Assembly: GCA_002239105.1 (NCBI GenBank)
Contig: MPNQ01000004.1
Span: forward strand, 62,001-126,000
DNA length: 64,000 bases
From: a marine group bacterium Sva0996 bin134
GTDB lineage: Bacteria; Actinomycetota; Acidimicrobiia; Acidimicrobiales; Bin134
Reading direction: 5' to 3'
Program-made: the position numbers and the translations under genes
The notes under the pieces: model-generated
What the model saw: only the letters and a program-made list of their open reading frames with translations
What the model was told of the DNA's origin: nothing
The model's database searches: none
Shown: positions 1 through 8,228 of the stretch, in pieces
Position numbering within the stretch: position 1 is the stretch's first letter
Layout: each line of letters begins with the position of its first letter

Positions 1-410
1 TCCACCAGCCGCACCCCGGCGGCCAGGGGGTCGATGCCGAGCCGGTCCCACACCAGGTCGGCGAACGAGAGTCCGGTCAGCACTTCCAACTCCACACCGG
101 GCACGGCCCGCAGCAGCTCCACGGTTCGCTCGGCCACCAGCGGCGAACCGGGCACGGCATAGATCACATCGCCGTCTCCAGCATCAGCCTCGGTCGCCAG
201 TCGGTCCACGATGGCCCGGTACACCTCTTCGAACGACGAGGCCCGGTCGTAGGCGTCGTCAAACGAATCGGCCGGCTCCACCGCCACCGCCGCGGGATGA
301 CGGCGAGTGCGGACGAAACGGCGGCTGGTGCGCTCAATGGCATCGAGCACCGCCCCGGTTATCAGCTCGGGGCCAGCCGGTCCGAGACCGGCAACGATCA
401 CCTTGGCCAT
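1..410 (-). CDS. MazG-type protein, tetrapyrrole methylase-like N-terminal domain (partial, runs off the window)
   Basis: Reading leftward from ATG at 410 gives an open frame to the window edge that begins MAKVIVAGLGPAGPELIT. The glycine-rich GLGPAGPEL start and the later DVIYAVPGSPLVAE match the SAM-binding tetrapyrrole methylase fold found at the N-terminus of YabN/MazG-type proteins. In that family a C-terminal MazG domain hydrolyses nucleoside triphosphates, but that part lies outside the window. GAGAGG lies just upstream of the ATG. The gene follows mfd on the same strand after about 40 bases, a neighbourhood (mfd-mazG) common in Gram-positives. A stand-alone methylase remains possible because the C-terminus is unseen. 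Confidence 0.8.
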   Translation of the reverse strand, partial: MAKVIVAGLGPAGPELITGAVLDAIERTSRRFVRTRRHPAAVAVEPADSFDDAYDRASSFEEVYRAIVDRLATEADAGDGDVIYAVPGSPLVAERTVELLRAVPGVELEVLTGLSFADLVWDRLGIDPLAAGVRLV

Positions 411-450
411 ATCGCCTCTCCAGTCACGCCACCTTCCCTATCACGCCCAA

Positions 451-3400
451 TCACGAAGCCGCCGCTTCAGCGGATTCGTCGTCGGGAACCAGATCGCGCA
501 GCGTTGATATTAGGGATTCCACCGCGGCAGCGGCCGATCCCACCGGCAGAGTCAGCAGCCCGGCGGCCTCGTGATATGTCGCTTTGGGGTACAGGCGCTC
601 TAGGCGCACTCGGCGGCTGGGCAGGAGCCTCACCGGGTTGAGCCGGGCCACCCATTTCGGACCGCCAAAGCCGGGACCCTTCACCACCGCCACGTCCCGG
701 ACCCCGGTGCGCAGGCACTCGCACCGCAGCCGAGCAGCATCCAGCAGTGTGCCGGCCACGTCGGGGATCGGCCCGTAGCGATCAACCCACTCGGCGGCCA
801 CGTCGTCCACCTGATCGGGCATCTGGCAGCCGGCCACCCGCCGATAGGCCTCAAGGCGCAGCTCCTCTTTGGGCATGTAATCGGCGGGAATTCCCGCGGC
901 CTGCGGCAAGTCGATGTTGATCTCCACCGGCTCGGGCGGGGTCTCGCCCTTCAGTTCGGCCACCGCCTCGGTGACCAGCTGGCAGTACAGGTCGTAGCCC
1001 ACCGCGGCGATGTGGCCCGATTGTCCGGTGCCCAACATGTTGCCCGCGCCCCGGATCTCCAGATCCCGCATGGCGATCTTGAACCCCGAGCCCAGTTCTG
1101 TGGCCTCCCCGATGGTCTTGAGCCGCTCGTAGGCCTCCTCGGTGAGCACCCGCCCCTCCGGGGTGAACAGGTAGGCGTAGGCCCGGGCCCCGGCTCGGCC
1201 AACTCGGCCCCGGAGCTGATGGAGCTGGCCCAGCCCCAACAGGTCGGCCCGGTCCACCACCAGGGTGTTCACCGTGGGCATGTCGATGCCCGACTCGATG
1301 ATGGTGGTACACACCAACACGTCGTAGGACCGCTCCCAGAAGTCGATCACCACCTGTTCCAGAGTGCCCTCGTCCATCTGGCCGTGGGCCACCGCGATGC
1401 GGGCCTCGGGCACCAGCTCCCGCAGGTCGGCGGCCACATGGTCAATGCTGGCCACCCGGTTGTGGACGAAGAACGCCTGGCCGTCGCGCAACAGCTCCCG
1501 GCGGATGGCCTCGGCCACCGGGCGCTCGTCGTACGACCCCACATAGGTCAAGATGGGCTGGCGGTCGGCGGGAGGCGTGTGCAGCAGCGTGAGGTCGCGG
1601 ATGCCGGTGAGGCTCATCTCCAGGGTTCGGGGGATGGGCGTAGCGGTGAGGGTGATCACGTCCACGTCAGCCTTGATCGACTTGATGGACTCCTTGTGGG
1701 TGACCCCGAAGCGCTGCTCCTCATCCACCACCAATAGCCCCAGATCCCGAAAGGCGATGTCGTCGGACAACAGGCGGTGGGTTCCGATCACCACGTCCAC
1801 CGAACCGTCGGCCATCCCGGAGACCACTTTGCGGGCCTGGCCGGGGGACAGGAACCGGCTCAGCACCTCCACTTGGATGGGATAGCCGGCGAACCGTTCG
1901 CTGAAGGTCTGAAAGTGCTGCTGGGCCAAAAGCGTGGTGGGCACCAGAATCGCGGCCTGCGTGCCGTCCTGAATGGCCTTGAACACCGCCCGGATGGCCA
2001 CCTCGGTCTTGCCGAAGCCCACGTCGCCGCAGATCAGCCGGTCCATGGGCAAGGGCTGCTCCATGTCGGCTTTGACCTCGACAATGGCCTTGTGCTGATC
2101 GGGGGTGAGTTGGTAGCCGAATGCCGACTCCATCTCCGTTTGCCACGGGGTGTCGGGTGAGAACGCTCGGCCGGGTGTGGTAACCCGGCGCTGGTAAAGC
2201 ACCACTAGCTCCTTGGCGATCTCGCTGACCGCCGTGCGCACCCCGCTTTTGGTCCGCTGCCAGTCGGCCCCGCCCATCTTGCTCAAAGTGGGGGTCTCGC
2301 CCCCGGAATAGCGTCGTATGGCGTCCACTTGGTCGGTGGGCACATACAGCTTGTCGCCGCCCCGATACTCCACCAGCAAGTAGTCGCGGGTGACCCCGCC
2401 GATGGCCCGGGTCACCATGCCGCCATAGCGGCCCACACCGTGGTGGCGGTGGACCACGTGGTCGCCCGCGGCCAGGTCGTCCAACTCTCGGGCCGACGAC
2501 TGGCGGGGACGGCTGCGCCGGTGGGCCCGGCGGCGGCCGGTGAGCTCGGCCTCACCCAGCACGGCCAGCCGGGAGTCGGGCAGAACAAACCCCCGCTGAA
2601 TGGGGGCGACCACTATGCAGCCCCCGGAGTCGGACAGGCCCTCGAATCCGGCACTATCGCCGGTGCGAACCGGGAGGTCCACCCCGTGCTCGCGCAGCAA
2701 GGAGGCCGATCGGTTGGCGGACCCTTCCCCGTCGGCGGCCACCCGCACCTGATACCCCTCAGACAGCAGCCGGAAGACCTGGACCGCCGGGGCGGACAGA
2801 TCGCCGATGGCCGACGCCCAGCCTCCCACCGCCACCACCGGGGTAGATGGCCCGGCTGGCACCGCGGTCATGGTCCACACTGGCGATGGGCAGGCGGCCA
2901 GAAGCCGGTCGTAGTCGACGTGCAGGCGGGGAAACTGCTCCCCGGCCGCTCCCCAGGTCTGCGACAGCGCACCGGCCAGGTCGGCCTCCTCGGCCGCGAT
3001 GTCGGCCGCCCGCTCCCGCAGCCGCCCCGGCTCCAGCAGAACCACCTGGGCATCGGAGCCCAGACGGTCGGTGATGATCTCGTCGGTGTCGATCAGCCAC
3101 GGCAGCCACGACTCCATACCGTCGAAGAACTGGCCCTCGGCCAACCGCTCCCACTGCTCCCGGCCCCAGGGGCGGGTGGCGATCAGCTTCTCCGCGGCAG
3201 ACCGGACCGCCGGCACCGGCCTCACCTCCCGAGCAGGGAAGATCACCGCTTCGTCCACCGGGTCGGTGGAACGCTGGTCGGCCACCGAGAACTCGGTTAG
3301 CCGGTCCACCTCGTCGCCCCACAGGTCGATGCGCACCGGGCTGTCGGCGGTGGACGGAAACACGTCGACAATGGAGCCTCGCACCGCGAACACCCCGCGG

Positions 3401-3930
3401 TGCTCCACCTGCACGTCGCGCCGGTAGCCCCGGGCGGCCAGTTCGGCGGCGAGGCTGCCCAAATCAACTCGGTCGCCGGAAGCCACCGTCACCGGCTCGG
3501 CGTCGTCGGCGTCGAAGTCCAGGCGCTGGAGCAGAGCCCGAACCGGGGCCACCAGCACCGGCGGGCAGCTCTCCGGGTGGTGGAGCTGCCAGATGGCCTG
3601 GCACCGCCGTCCCATCGTCTCCACACCGGGGCTGACCCGCTCGAACGGCAGGGTCTCCCACGCGGGGAACAGAGCGGCACCGCCGTCGAGCATCGCCGAC
3701 AGGTCGCCGGCCAAGCGCTCAGCATCGGCAGATGTGGGGGTGGCCACCACCAGCGGACGGCGCCCGTTCAGCTCGGCGATGGCCGCCAGCACCGCCGCCT
3801 GGCCCGACTCGGCCACCGCCAGCGAGGCATCACGGCGTCCGAGCACGTCAACTAGCGCCGGATCCGAGGCCAGCAGCCTCCCGAGGCCGGCCAGCGCGGG
3901 GCGGGCAGCAGAAACTGCGGTCGCAGCCAT
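451..3930 (-). CDS. mfd: Transcription-repair coupling factor Mfd
   Basis: At 1159 residues this is full length. It is an ATP-dependent translocase that removes RNA polymerase stalled at DNA lesions and recruits UvrA. The N-terminal third is the UvrB-like region (ATPTSADAERLAGDL, ETLPFERVSPGVETMGRR). A CarD-like RNAP-interaction domain follows near residues 480-550 (GDHVVHRHHGVGRYGG). The SF2/RecG-like motor carries Walker A GDVGFGKTEVAIR near 635, DEEQRFG near 735, TATPIPRTLEMSL, and LHQLRGRVGRAG near 905. The C-terminal TRCF domain closes the protein. The start ATG lies inside a copy of a short repeat derived from the end of pth. mfd is probably in one transcription unit with pth and mazG. 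Confidence 0.97.
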   Translation of the reverse strand: MAATAVSAARPALAGLGRLLASDPALVDVLGRRDASLAVAESGQAAVLAAIAELNGRRPLVVATPTSADAERLAGDLSAMLDGGAALFPAWETLPFERVSPGVETMGRRCQAIWQLHHPESCPPVLVAPVRALLQRLDFDADDAEPVTVASGDRVDLGSLAAELAARGYRRDVQVEHRGVFAVRGSIVDVFPSTADSPVRIDLWGDEVDRLTEFSVADQRSTDPVDEAVIFPAREVRPVPAVRSAAEKLIATRPWGREQWERLAEGQFFDGMESWLPWLIDTDEIITDRLGSDAQVVLLEPGRLRERAADIAAEEADLAGALSQTWGAAGEQFPRLHVDYDRLLAACPSPVWTMTAVPAGPSTPVVAVGGWASAIGDLSAPAVQVFRLLSEGYQVRVAADGEGSANRSASLLREHGVDLPVRTGDSAGFEGLSDSGGCIVVAPIQRGFVLPDSRLAVLGEAELTGRRRAHRRSRPRQSSARELDDLAAGDHVVHRHHGVGRYGGMVTRAIGGVTRDYLLVEYRGGDKLYVPTDQVDAIRRYSGGETPTLSKMGGADWQRTKSGVRTAVSEIAKELVVLYQRRVTTPGRAFSPDTPWQTEMESAFGYQLTPDQHKAIVEVKADMEQPLPMDRLICGDVGFGKTEVAIRAVFKAIQDGTQAAILVPTTLLAQQHFQTFSERFAGYPIQVEVLSRFLSPGQARKVVSGMADGSVDVVIGTHRLLSDDIAFRDLGLLVVDEEQRFGVTHKESIKSIKADVDVITLTATPIPRTLEMSLTGIRDLTLLHTPPADRQPILTYVGSYDERPVAEAIRRELLRDGQAFFVHNRVASIDHVAADLRELVPEARIAVAHGQMDEGTLEQVVIDFWERSYDVLVCTTIIESGIDMPTVNTLVVDRADLLGLGQLHQLRGRVGRAGARAYAYLFTPEGRVLTEEAYERLKTIGEATELGSGFKIAMRDLEIRGAGNMLGTGQSGHIAAVGYDLYCQLVTEAVAELKGETPPEPVEINIDLPQAAGIPADYMPKEELRLEAYRRVAGCQMPDQVDDVAAEWVDRYGPIPDVAGTLLDAARLRCECLRTGVRDVAVVKGPGFGGPKWVARLNPVRLLPSRRVRLERLYPKATYHEAAGLLTLPVGSAAAAVESLISTLRDLVPDDESAEAAAS

Positions 3931-3987
3931 CAGTTGAACCTGTTCATCATCGGCGTAACCTGCTCACTGTCAGTTGAACCTGTTCAT
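3931..3987. repeat. Degenerate 20-bp tandem repeat (three units) between pth and mfd
   Basis: CAGTTGAACCTGTTCAT occurs exactly at 3931-3947 and 3971-3987. A weaker copy (11 of 17 positions) sits between them at 3951-3967, so the period is 20 bases. The 3971 copy is the 3' end of pth (VMNRFN-stop); the 3931 copy abuts the mfd ATG. Confidence 0.75.
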
Positions 3988-4581
3988 GACCACGTCCACC
4001 GGATGATCGAGCAGAGCCAGCGCGGCTTCGGCCGCCTGCATTACCGCATCGTCCAACACGTCCCGGTCGGCCCGCCCCGGCCGCTTCAACACATAGTCGG
4101 CCCCCGCCTGGGGATTCGGGGGTTTGCCCACTCCGATGCGGATCCGGGTGAAGTCGACGGTGTGGAGATGGGCTTTGATGGAAGTAAGGCCGTTATGGCC
4201 GGCCAGTCCCCCGCCGTGCTTCACCTTGATCCGCCCCGGGGGCAGATCCAGCTCGTCGTGGATAACCACTAGGCGGTCCAGATGGTCGGCGATGCTCCAC
4301 CGGCGCACCAGAGCCCGGACGGCCTCGCCGGATTTGTTCATGAAAGTCTGGGGGAAGGCCAGAACCACCCGTCGGCCGTCCACTCGGATCTCGGCCACCA
4401 GCGCCGCTTCCCGACTCTTGCCCAGCGGTTGCCCGTGGCGGCTGGCCAGCAGCTCCACGGCCTCAGCGCCCACGTTGTGGCGGGAACCGACGAACTTGTC
4501 GCCGGGATTGCCCAACCCCACCACAACAAGATCGGCGGGGGTGTCGGTGTGCTTCTTGCGAGCTCGCCAGCGGGAAGGCAC
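3970..4581 (-). CDS. pth: Peptidyl-tRNA hydrolase
   Basis: This 203-residue protein frees tRNA from prematurely released peptidyl-tRNA in the cytoplasm. Diagnostic motifs are VVGLGNPGDKF, SRHNVG with the catalytic His near residue 35, FPQTFMNKSG (substrate-binding Met-Asn), IHDELDLPPG with the catalytic Asp near 109, and GGGLAGHNGLTSI. The first dozen residues (MPSRWRARKKHTDT) are a basic extension before the fold starts. ATG 4581 is the only good start upstream of the GLGNPG loop. rplY lies 18 bases upstream and mfd about 40 downstream, all on one strand, as in other actinobacteria. Confidence 0.96.
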   Translation of the reverse strand: MPSRWRARKKHTDTPADLVVVGLGNPGDKFVGSRHNVGAEAVELLASRHGQPLGKSREAALVAEIRVDGRRVVLAFPQTFMNKSGEAVRALVRRWSIADHLDRLVVIHDELDLPPGRIKVKHGGGLAGHNGLTSIKAHLHTVDFTRIRIGVGKPPNPQAGADYVLKRPGRADRDVLDDAVMQAAEAALALLDHPVDVVMNRFN

Positions 4582-4599
4582 GGCGACAGGCGCCGAGAC

Positions 4600-5289
4600 T
4601 TACTCGGAGGTGTCGGAAGCGGCGTCGTCGGCCCCGTCGGCGGCTTCTTCGCCTTCTTCGGAGACTATCGGCTGACCGTCTTCATCCAGTTCGACCTCAG
4701 CCTCTTCATCGACCTCGGGCTCTTCGATCTCCATGACCGCCGTGGAGGTGCTGGCCACCAGCTCCTCAGCGTCGCCGGCCAGCTGGACACCGTCGGGCAG
4801 CTCGATGTCGCCGGTTCTCAGCGTGTCGCCCATCGTCATCTCGCTAATGTCGATCGACAGCTCGTTGGGAATGGCCTCGGGCTTGGACAGCACTCTGACG
4901 GTGAACGCCGCTTGGTCCACCACGCCGCCCTCGTTGGTCACTTCGGGGGCTTCGCCCACCAGCACCATCCGAACGTCGACCTCGACCTCGACGTCAGCAT
5001 CCACCCGGATGAAGTCCACATGGATGACCTCGTTGCGAATCGGGTGGTGTTGCAACTCCTTGACCAGGCCGAGCTGGCGGTCGCCGTCCACCTCCAAAGT
5101 GAGCAGTGCATTGAGACCGGCATCGGTGTTCAAAACCGACCACAGATCACGGGCATCGACCGCCACGGCAACCGACTGCCCGCCGAGTCCGTACACCACG
5201 CCAGGTACCCGCCCCTCACGACGCAGACGGCGGGATGGACGGGTGCCCAGTTCCCGCGTGGTGTCGGTCTTCAAGATCAGGTCAGCCAT
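4600..5289 (-). CDS. rplY: 50S ribosomal protein bL25 (CTC/TL5 long form)
   Basis: This 229-residue 5S-rRNA-binding ribosomal protein starts MADLILKTDTTRELGTRPSR and contains GRVPGVVYG, the hallmark of the L25 domain (about residues 1-92). The C-terminal TL5/CTC domain follows (PNELSIDISEMTMGDTLR). The last about 40 residues are very acidic (EEPEVDEEAEVELDEDGQP), a typical actinobacterial tail. It heads the rplY-pth-mfd-mazG run. Its upstream neighbour is the accessory toxin-antitoxin patch, not prs as expected from related genomes. Confidence 0.96.
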   Translation of the reverse strand: MADLILKTDTTRELGTRPSRRLRREGRVPGVVYGLGGQSVAVAVDARDLWSVLNTDAGLNALLTLEVDGDRQLGLVKELQHHPIRNEVIHVDFIRVDADVEVEVDVRMVLVGEAPEVTNEGGVVDQAAFTVRVLSKPEAIPNELSIDISEMTMGDTLRTGDIELPDGVQLAGDAEELVASTSTAVMEIEEPEVDEEAEVELDEDGQPIVSEEGEEAADGADDAASDTSE

Positions 5290-5336
5290 AGCGCAGCTAG
5301 AAATGTTACCCGCCGCCGAGCGGAAACGGCCAAGAG

Positions 5337-5603
5337 CTAGCCGAACAAGTCTGCATGCGACCCAGATCTGACCAATACCAGCGCTTCGTCGCGGTAGCCC
5401 CAGATCAAAAGCCAGTCCGGCTCAATATGGCACTCCCAATACTCCGACCACTGTCCAGTCAGTCGGTGGGGCCGCAACCGCGGATGGAGTTCTCGGCCCG
5501 ACATCAGCGCTTCGACCACGGTCCAGAGTTTGTTCAGATCTTTGCCGCGTCTGTCTGCCCGCTTTAGGTCCTTCTCGAAACGAGAGGTGGTGAGCAGGCG
5601 CAT
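5337..5603 (-). CDS. yafQ: YafQ-family mRNA interferase toxin
   Basis: This is an 88-residue RelE-superfamily toxin. In the family it cleaves mRNA on the ribosome. The C-terminal half matches the YafQ pattern: HRLTGQW, ECHIEPDWLLIW and RSGSHADLF. His46, His59, Asp63, His83 and Phe87 each lie four positions before the E. coli YafQ active-site residues His50, His63, Asp67, His87 and Phe91, so no catalytic residue is missing. The start ATG is 6 bases after the antitoxin stop, giving an antitoxin-toxin operon. The substrate codon preference cannot be read from sequence. Confidence 0.9.
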   Translation of the reverse strand: MRLLTTSRFEKDLKRADRRGKDLNKLWTVVEALMSGRELHPRLRPHRLTGQWSEYWECHIEPDWLLIWGYRDEALVLVRSGSHADLFG

Positions 5604-5609
5604 AGCCCG

Positions 5610-5864
5610 CTATCCCATGGCTTTGAGCTCATCGAGGGTGGAGTACTCCACGAGATTCGACCCAGTTTGGGCCTGGCGCAGCGCATCGGCGGTGTCGGCA
5701 TTGGGGATCCTGACTTCGAAGGGCAGTCCCTGGTGCATAACCACCTGCCTGTAGAAGAGGGTGATCGCCTCCGTGGCTGACAGGCCCAGCTCGCCGAGAA
5801 CTTCTTCGACTTGATGCTTAAGATCGGGCTCGACCCGGGCCCGGATCATCTCGGTCTTAGCCAC
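5610..5864 (-). CDS. dinJ: DinJ/RelB-family antitoxin
   Basis: This 84-residue protein should bind and neutralise the downstream toxin and repress its own promoter. The N-terminus (TEMIRARVEPDLKHQVEEVL) is a ribbon-helix-helix DNA-binding unit. ELGLSATEAITLFYRQVV then GLPFEVRIPN is the DinJ/RelB signature. The start is GTG at 5864, supported by GGAGG with a 7-base spacer. A perfect inverted repeat 28 bases upstream is the likely operator. The pair sits in an accessory insertion between rplY and prs. Confidence 0.9.
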   Translation of the reverse strand: MAKTEMIRARVEPDLKHQVEEVLGELGLSATEAITLFYRQVVMHQGLPFEVRIPNADTADALRQAQTGSNLVEYSTLDELKAMG

Positions 5865-5891
5865 AATTCAACCTCCAGACCCAACACTATC

Positions 5892-5911
5892 TGTTCCCCA
5901 TGCGGGGAACA
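5892..5911. promoter_or_regulatory. Perfect inverted repeat, candidate DinJ/YafQ operator
   Basis: TGTTCCCC-ATGC-GGGGAACA has 8-bp arms with no mismatch and sits 28 bases before the antitoxin start. The position and symmetry fit autoregulation by a ribbon-helix-helix antitoxin. Binding is inferred. Confidence 0.6.
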
Positions 5912-5944
5912 AGTGGGTTGGCTCCAAGGCATGCAGGAGCACGA

Positions 5945-5970
5945 GGGAACCACATCAATGTGGTTTTCCC
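5945..5970. other. Stem-loop between the toxin-antitoxin promoter and the SGNH gene
   Basis: AACCACA-TCAA-TGTGGTT forms a 7-bp perfect stem, and flanking GGG and TTCCC can extend it with a bulge. It lies downstream of the SGNH gene stop and upstream of dinJ on the same strand. It may be a weak terminator or part of the antitoxin promoter region. No clear T tract is seen on the minus strand. Confidence 0.4.
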
Positions 5971-5990
5971 AAAAGTAGCGCTAGGTGTTA

Positions 5991-6036
5991 TGCCCACGGA
6001 GGTTGTTAGCTGTAGTGCCCATAGAGGTTGTTAGCT
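5991..6036. repeat. Two 21-bp direct repeats after the SGNH gene
   Basis: TGCCCACGGAGGTTGTTAGCT (5991-6011) and the same sequence with two changes (6016-6036) lie 25 bases apart in the gene-free stretch downstream of the SGNH-propeller gene. The function is unknown. The rest of 5865-6086 holds the operator and stem-loop listed separately and no recognisable gene. Confidence 0.6.
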
Positions 6037-6086
6037 CCGCTATGAGGTGAGCCTCCGATGCCAGTGTGGTGGCTGCCCTCGGACCC

Positions 6087-8105
6087 TTAGCCAGCGGTTT
6101 GGCCAACCAACTCCTGCCCCCAGCATTCGATGCTCTGGTCGGGACGAATCCCGCAGGAAATGTTCCCTCCTGCGCCCAAGGACATGAACACTCCCCCCGG
6201 CGGGTCGGCACGACCATGGTCGTTGTTGCCCCAGCAAACCGCTTCACCGCTTTCCCGAAGACCACAGGAATGCCTCTGCCCGGTGACGACCGATGCAAAT
6301 GTTCCGCTCGGTGCCTCGGTCTGGCCAAACAAGTCGTCACCCCAGCACACCGCTTCACCGCTTTCCCGAAGACCACAGGAATGGAAGCCGCCAGCCTGCA
6401 CCGAAACGAAGCTGCCGCTCGGGGCCTCAGTCTGTCCCAAGGAATTGTCTCCCCAGCACAGGACAGACATGTCGGCGAGCACCCCGCAGGAGTGCCATTC
6501 TCCAGCGCTTGCCATCGCGTACTGCACATCCGGGGCCGCGGTTCGGTCGTGCTCGTCGCTGCCCCAGCAAAAGATGTTCTGATCAGGCATGATGGCACAA
6601 CTGTGACGGGCTCCCACAGAGATTGATTCGTACTTACCGACCGGGTCTGCGGACATTTGAGACACCTGTGAACCCCAGCACTCCACCTCATTTGAAGGCC
6701 TTATCCCACAGGCGTGCCACGCGCCGGCGGCCACCGATATGAACAAGCCCTCGGGCACTTGATCCCTGCCATCCAGCTTGTCCCCCCAGCAGGTCACTCC
6801 CCGATCTGCTGCTCGCAGGGCACACACCTGGTTCCAACTGGGCGACACCAATGCATATTCACCTTCCGGCATAAACAATGGGCTTTGACGTTCGCCGTTC
6901 CGGCAGTCAGGCGGCGTCTCTGACACCGTGGCACACCGGTCCGTTTCTTCGGCGCTCTCCGCGTCGCTTTCCCCAGCACCTCCCCTAACGCCCCAACACA
7001 TCGCGTCGTTCTCCCCAGTCGCGAGGTCGGAGTCATCCCAATAACCGGCAACTGTTTCCACCGCCACCGCCGATACCCACGCCGAACCAGTTCGGTTCAG
7101 ATGTATTCCGTCGTCGCCCCGCACCCGTACTGGACTCCCGCCACCCGGAGGAGAAACCCTCTCCGAGTAATCCGCTCCAAACACCTCCCAAAGATCCAAC
7201 ATGGCCACTCCTGGACGCCGGGAAGCAACCTGTCCGACTACTTCGTTCAAGACGAGAGCCGCGGAGTTGTCGTCACTGGATCGCATCGGGGGCAAGCCCA
7301 CCCACACAACCAGCCGGTGATCGGCCGCAAGCAGATCGAACGCAACGTTCAAGCGCCAAGTCCACTCGTCTGTCCACACAAGTGTGCCTGGCTCTACGAC
7401 TTGGCCGTCTCTTGTCTCCATACTCTGCCAATCACTGGCGCCAATGAACATCACCACCACGTCCGGATTGTCCTTGGTGGCAATCTCCCAGAGTTCAGCG
7501 TGCCAGTTGAAATAGTCGGGGCGGGCCAAGCTGGTCGAATTGCGGCTATTGGTCGTCACATCGAAGAGGCCGTTGGATGCAGCGCCCAACGTATGTCCAA
7601 CAGGGGCAGCCTGGCTATCGCCCAGCACATGCACACGCAGCGGATTGTCCGAAGTGACCTTCCAGCCGTTGGGGCAGGCGACTTCCGTTTCGCCATCATT
7701 CAGCGTCTCGTTGTCGACTGGAGTCGGCGACAGCGACGAGTCGGGGCGTGATTTAGCCACTCCTTCGCCCTCCAATGCCTCAACAACTTGAACGACGGTG
7801 TCCAGCCGCTCCCCAGCGTCCTCGCCGAGACCGCGCCAACTGGTGATCATGTCGTAGGGACGATTCATCGACAGAAAATTGGACACCCGATCGACACCCT
7901 CAGCGGCGGACACCCATCGGCCCCGGCTATCGCCCAATGGTTGTCTCTCGGCTATCTCCACCAACTTGGCACTCACTAAGAGGGCCGAGAGCGCAAGACA
8001 CAGCAGGGTCGAAACCACCACGCGTTTGCCGACGGTAGATTTATTCCTTCGTCCCAACGACAACCGGATTCGATGCTTGCCCAGGAATGAGAACAAGGCC
8101 CGCAT
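6087..8105 (-). CDS. Membrane-anchored SGNH hydrolase fused to a seven-repeat RCC1-like beta-propeller
   Basis: This 672-residue protein has a basic N-terminus and one hydrophobic segment near residues 29-47, so the rest is probably extracytoplasmic. Residues about 155-350 form an SGNH/GDSL hydrolase: VLGDSQ with Ser164, FIGASD as the block-III equivalent near 221-225, and DDGIHLN with Asp332 and His335. From about 365 to the end there are seven repeats of about 36 residues, each with an HSCGL-like Cys and a CWG motif, as in RCC1/BLIP-II propellers. Two Cys per blade suggest disulfides outside the cell. Two adjacent blades are nearly identical in DNA. The substrate is unknown; SGNH domains of this type often act on acetylated glycans. 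Confidence 0.8.
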   Translation of the reverse strand: MRALFSFLGKHRIRLSLGRRNKSTVGKRVVVSTLLCLALSALLVSAKLVEIAERQPLGDSRGRWVSAAEGVDRVSNFLSMNRPYDMITSWRGLGEDAGERLDTVVQVVEALEGEGVAKSRPDSSLSPTPVDNETLNDGETEVACPNGWKVTSDNPLRVHVLGDSQAAPVGHTLGAASNGLFDVTTNSRNSTSLARPDYFNWHAELWEIATKDNPDVVVMFIGASDWQSMETRDGQVVEPGTLVWTDEWTWRLNVAFDLLAADHRLVVWVGLPPMRSSDDNSAALVLNEVVGQVASRRPGVAMLDLWEVFGADYSERVSPPGGGSPVRVRGDDGIHLNRTGSAWVSAVAVETVAGYWDDSDLATGENDAMCWGVRGGAGESDAESAEETDRCATVSETPPDCRNGERQSPLFMPEGEYALVSPSWNQVCALRAADRGVTCWGDKLDGRDQVPEGLFISVAAGAWHACGIRPSNEVECWGSQVSQMSADPVGKYESISVGARHSCAIMPDQNIFCWGSDEHDRTAAPDVQYAMASAGEWHSCGVLADMSVLCWGDNSLGQTEAPSGSFVSVQAGGFHSCGLRESGEAVCWGDDLFGQTEAPSGTFASVVTGQRHSCGLRESGEAVCWGNNDHGRADPPGGVFMSLGAGGNISCGIRPDQSIECWGQELVGQTAG
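6229..6383. repeat. Near-identical 44-bp repeats encoding adjacent propeller blades
   Basis: The stretches 6229-6272 and 6340-6383 differ at one base and lie 111 bases (37 codons) apart. Both encode HSCGLRESGEAVCWG. This indicates recent blade duplication or gene conversion within the propeller. Confidence 0.85.
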
Positions 8106-8228
8106 CCCTCAGTCACCATAAGTGAGGACACGCGTTTCAGGCGAGTTGAATATGAGTCTGGAGTGAGCTGCACATCAGTGTTTTGTGATCTGACTGCTCT
8201 CCCCCTGTTGGATGGAAAGGACGTCGCT

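Noticed and set aside
5981-6691. 236-codon minus-strand frame beyond the SGNH gene
   Set aside because: It is a shifted frame of the propeller repeats. The repeated sequence keeps it open, but it has no domain and no ribosome site.
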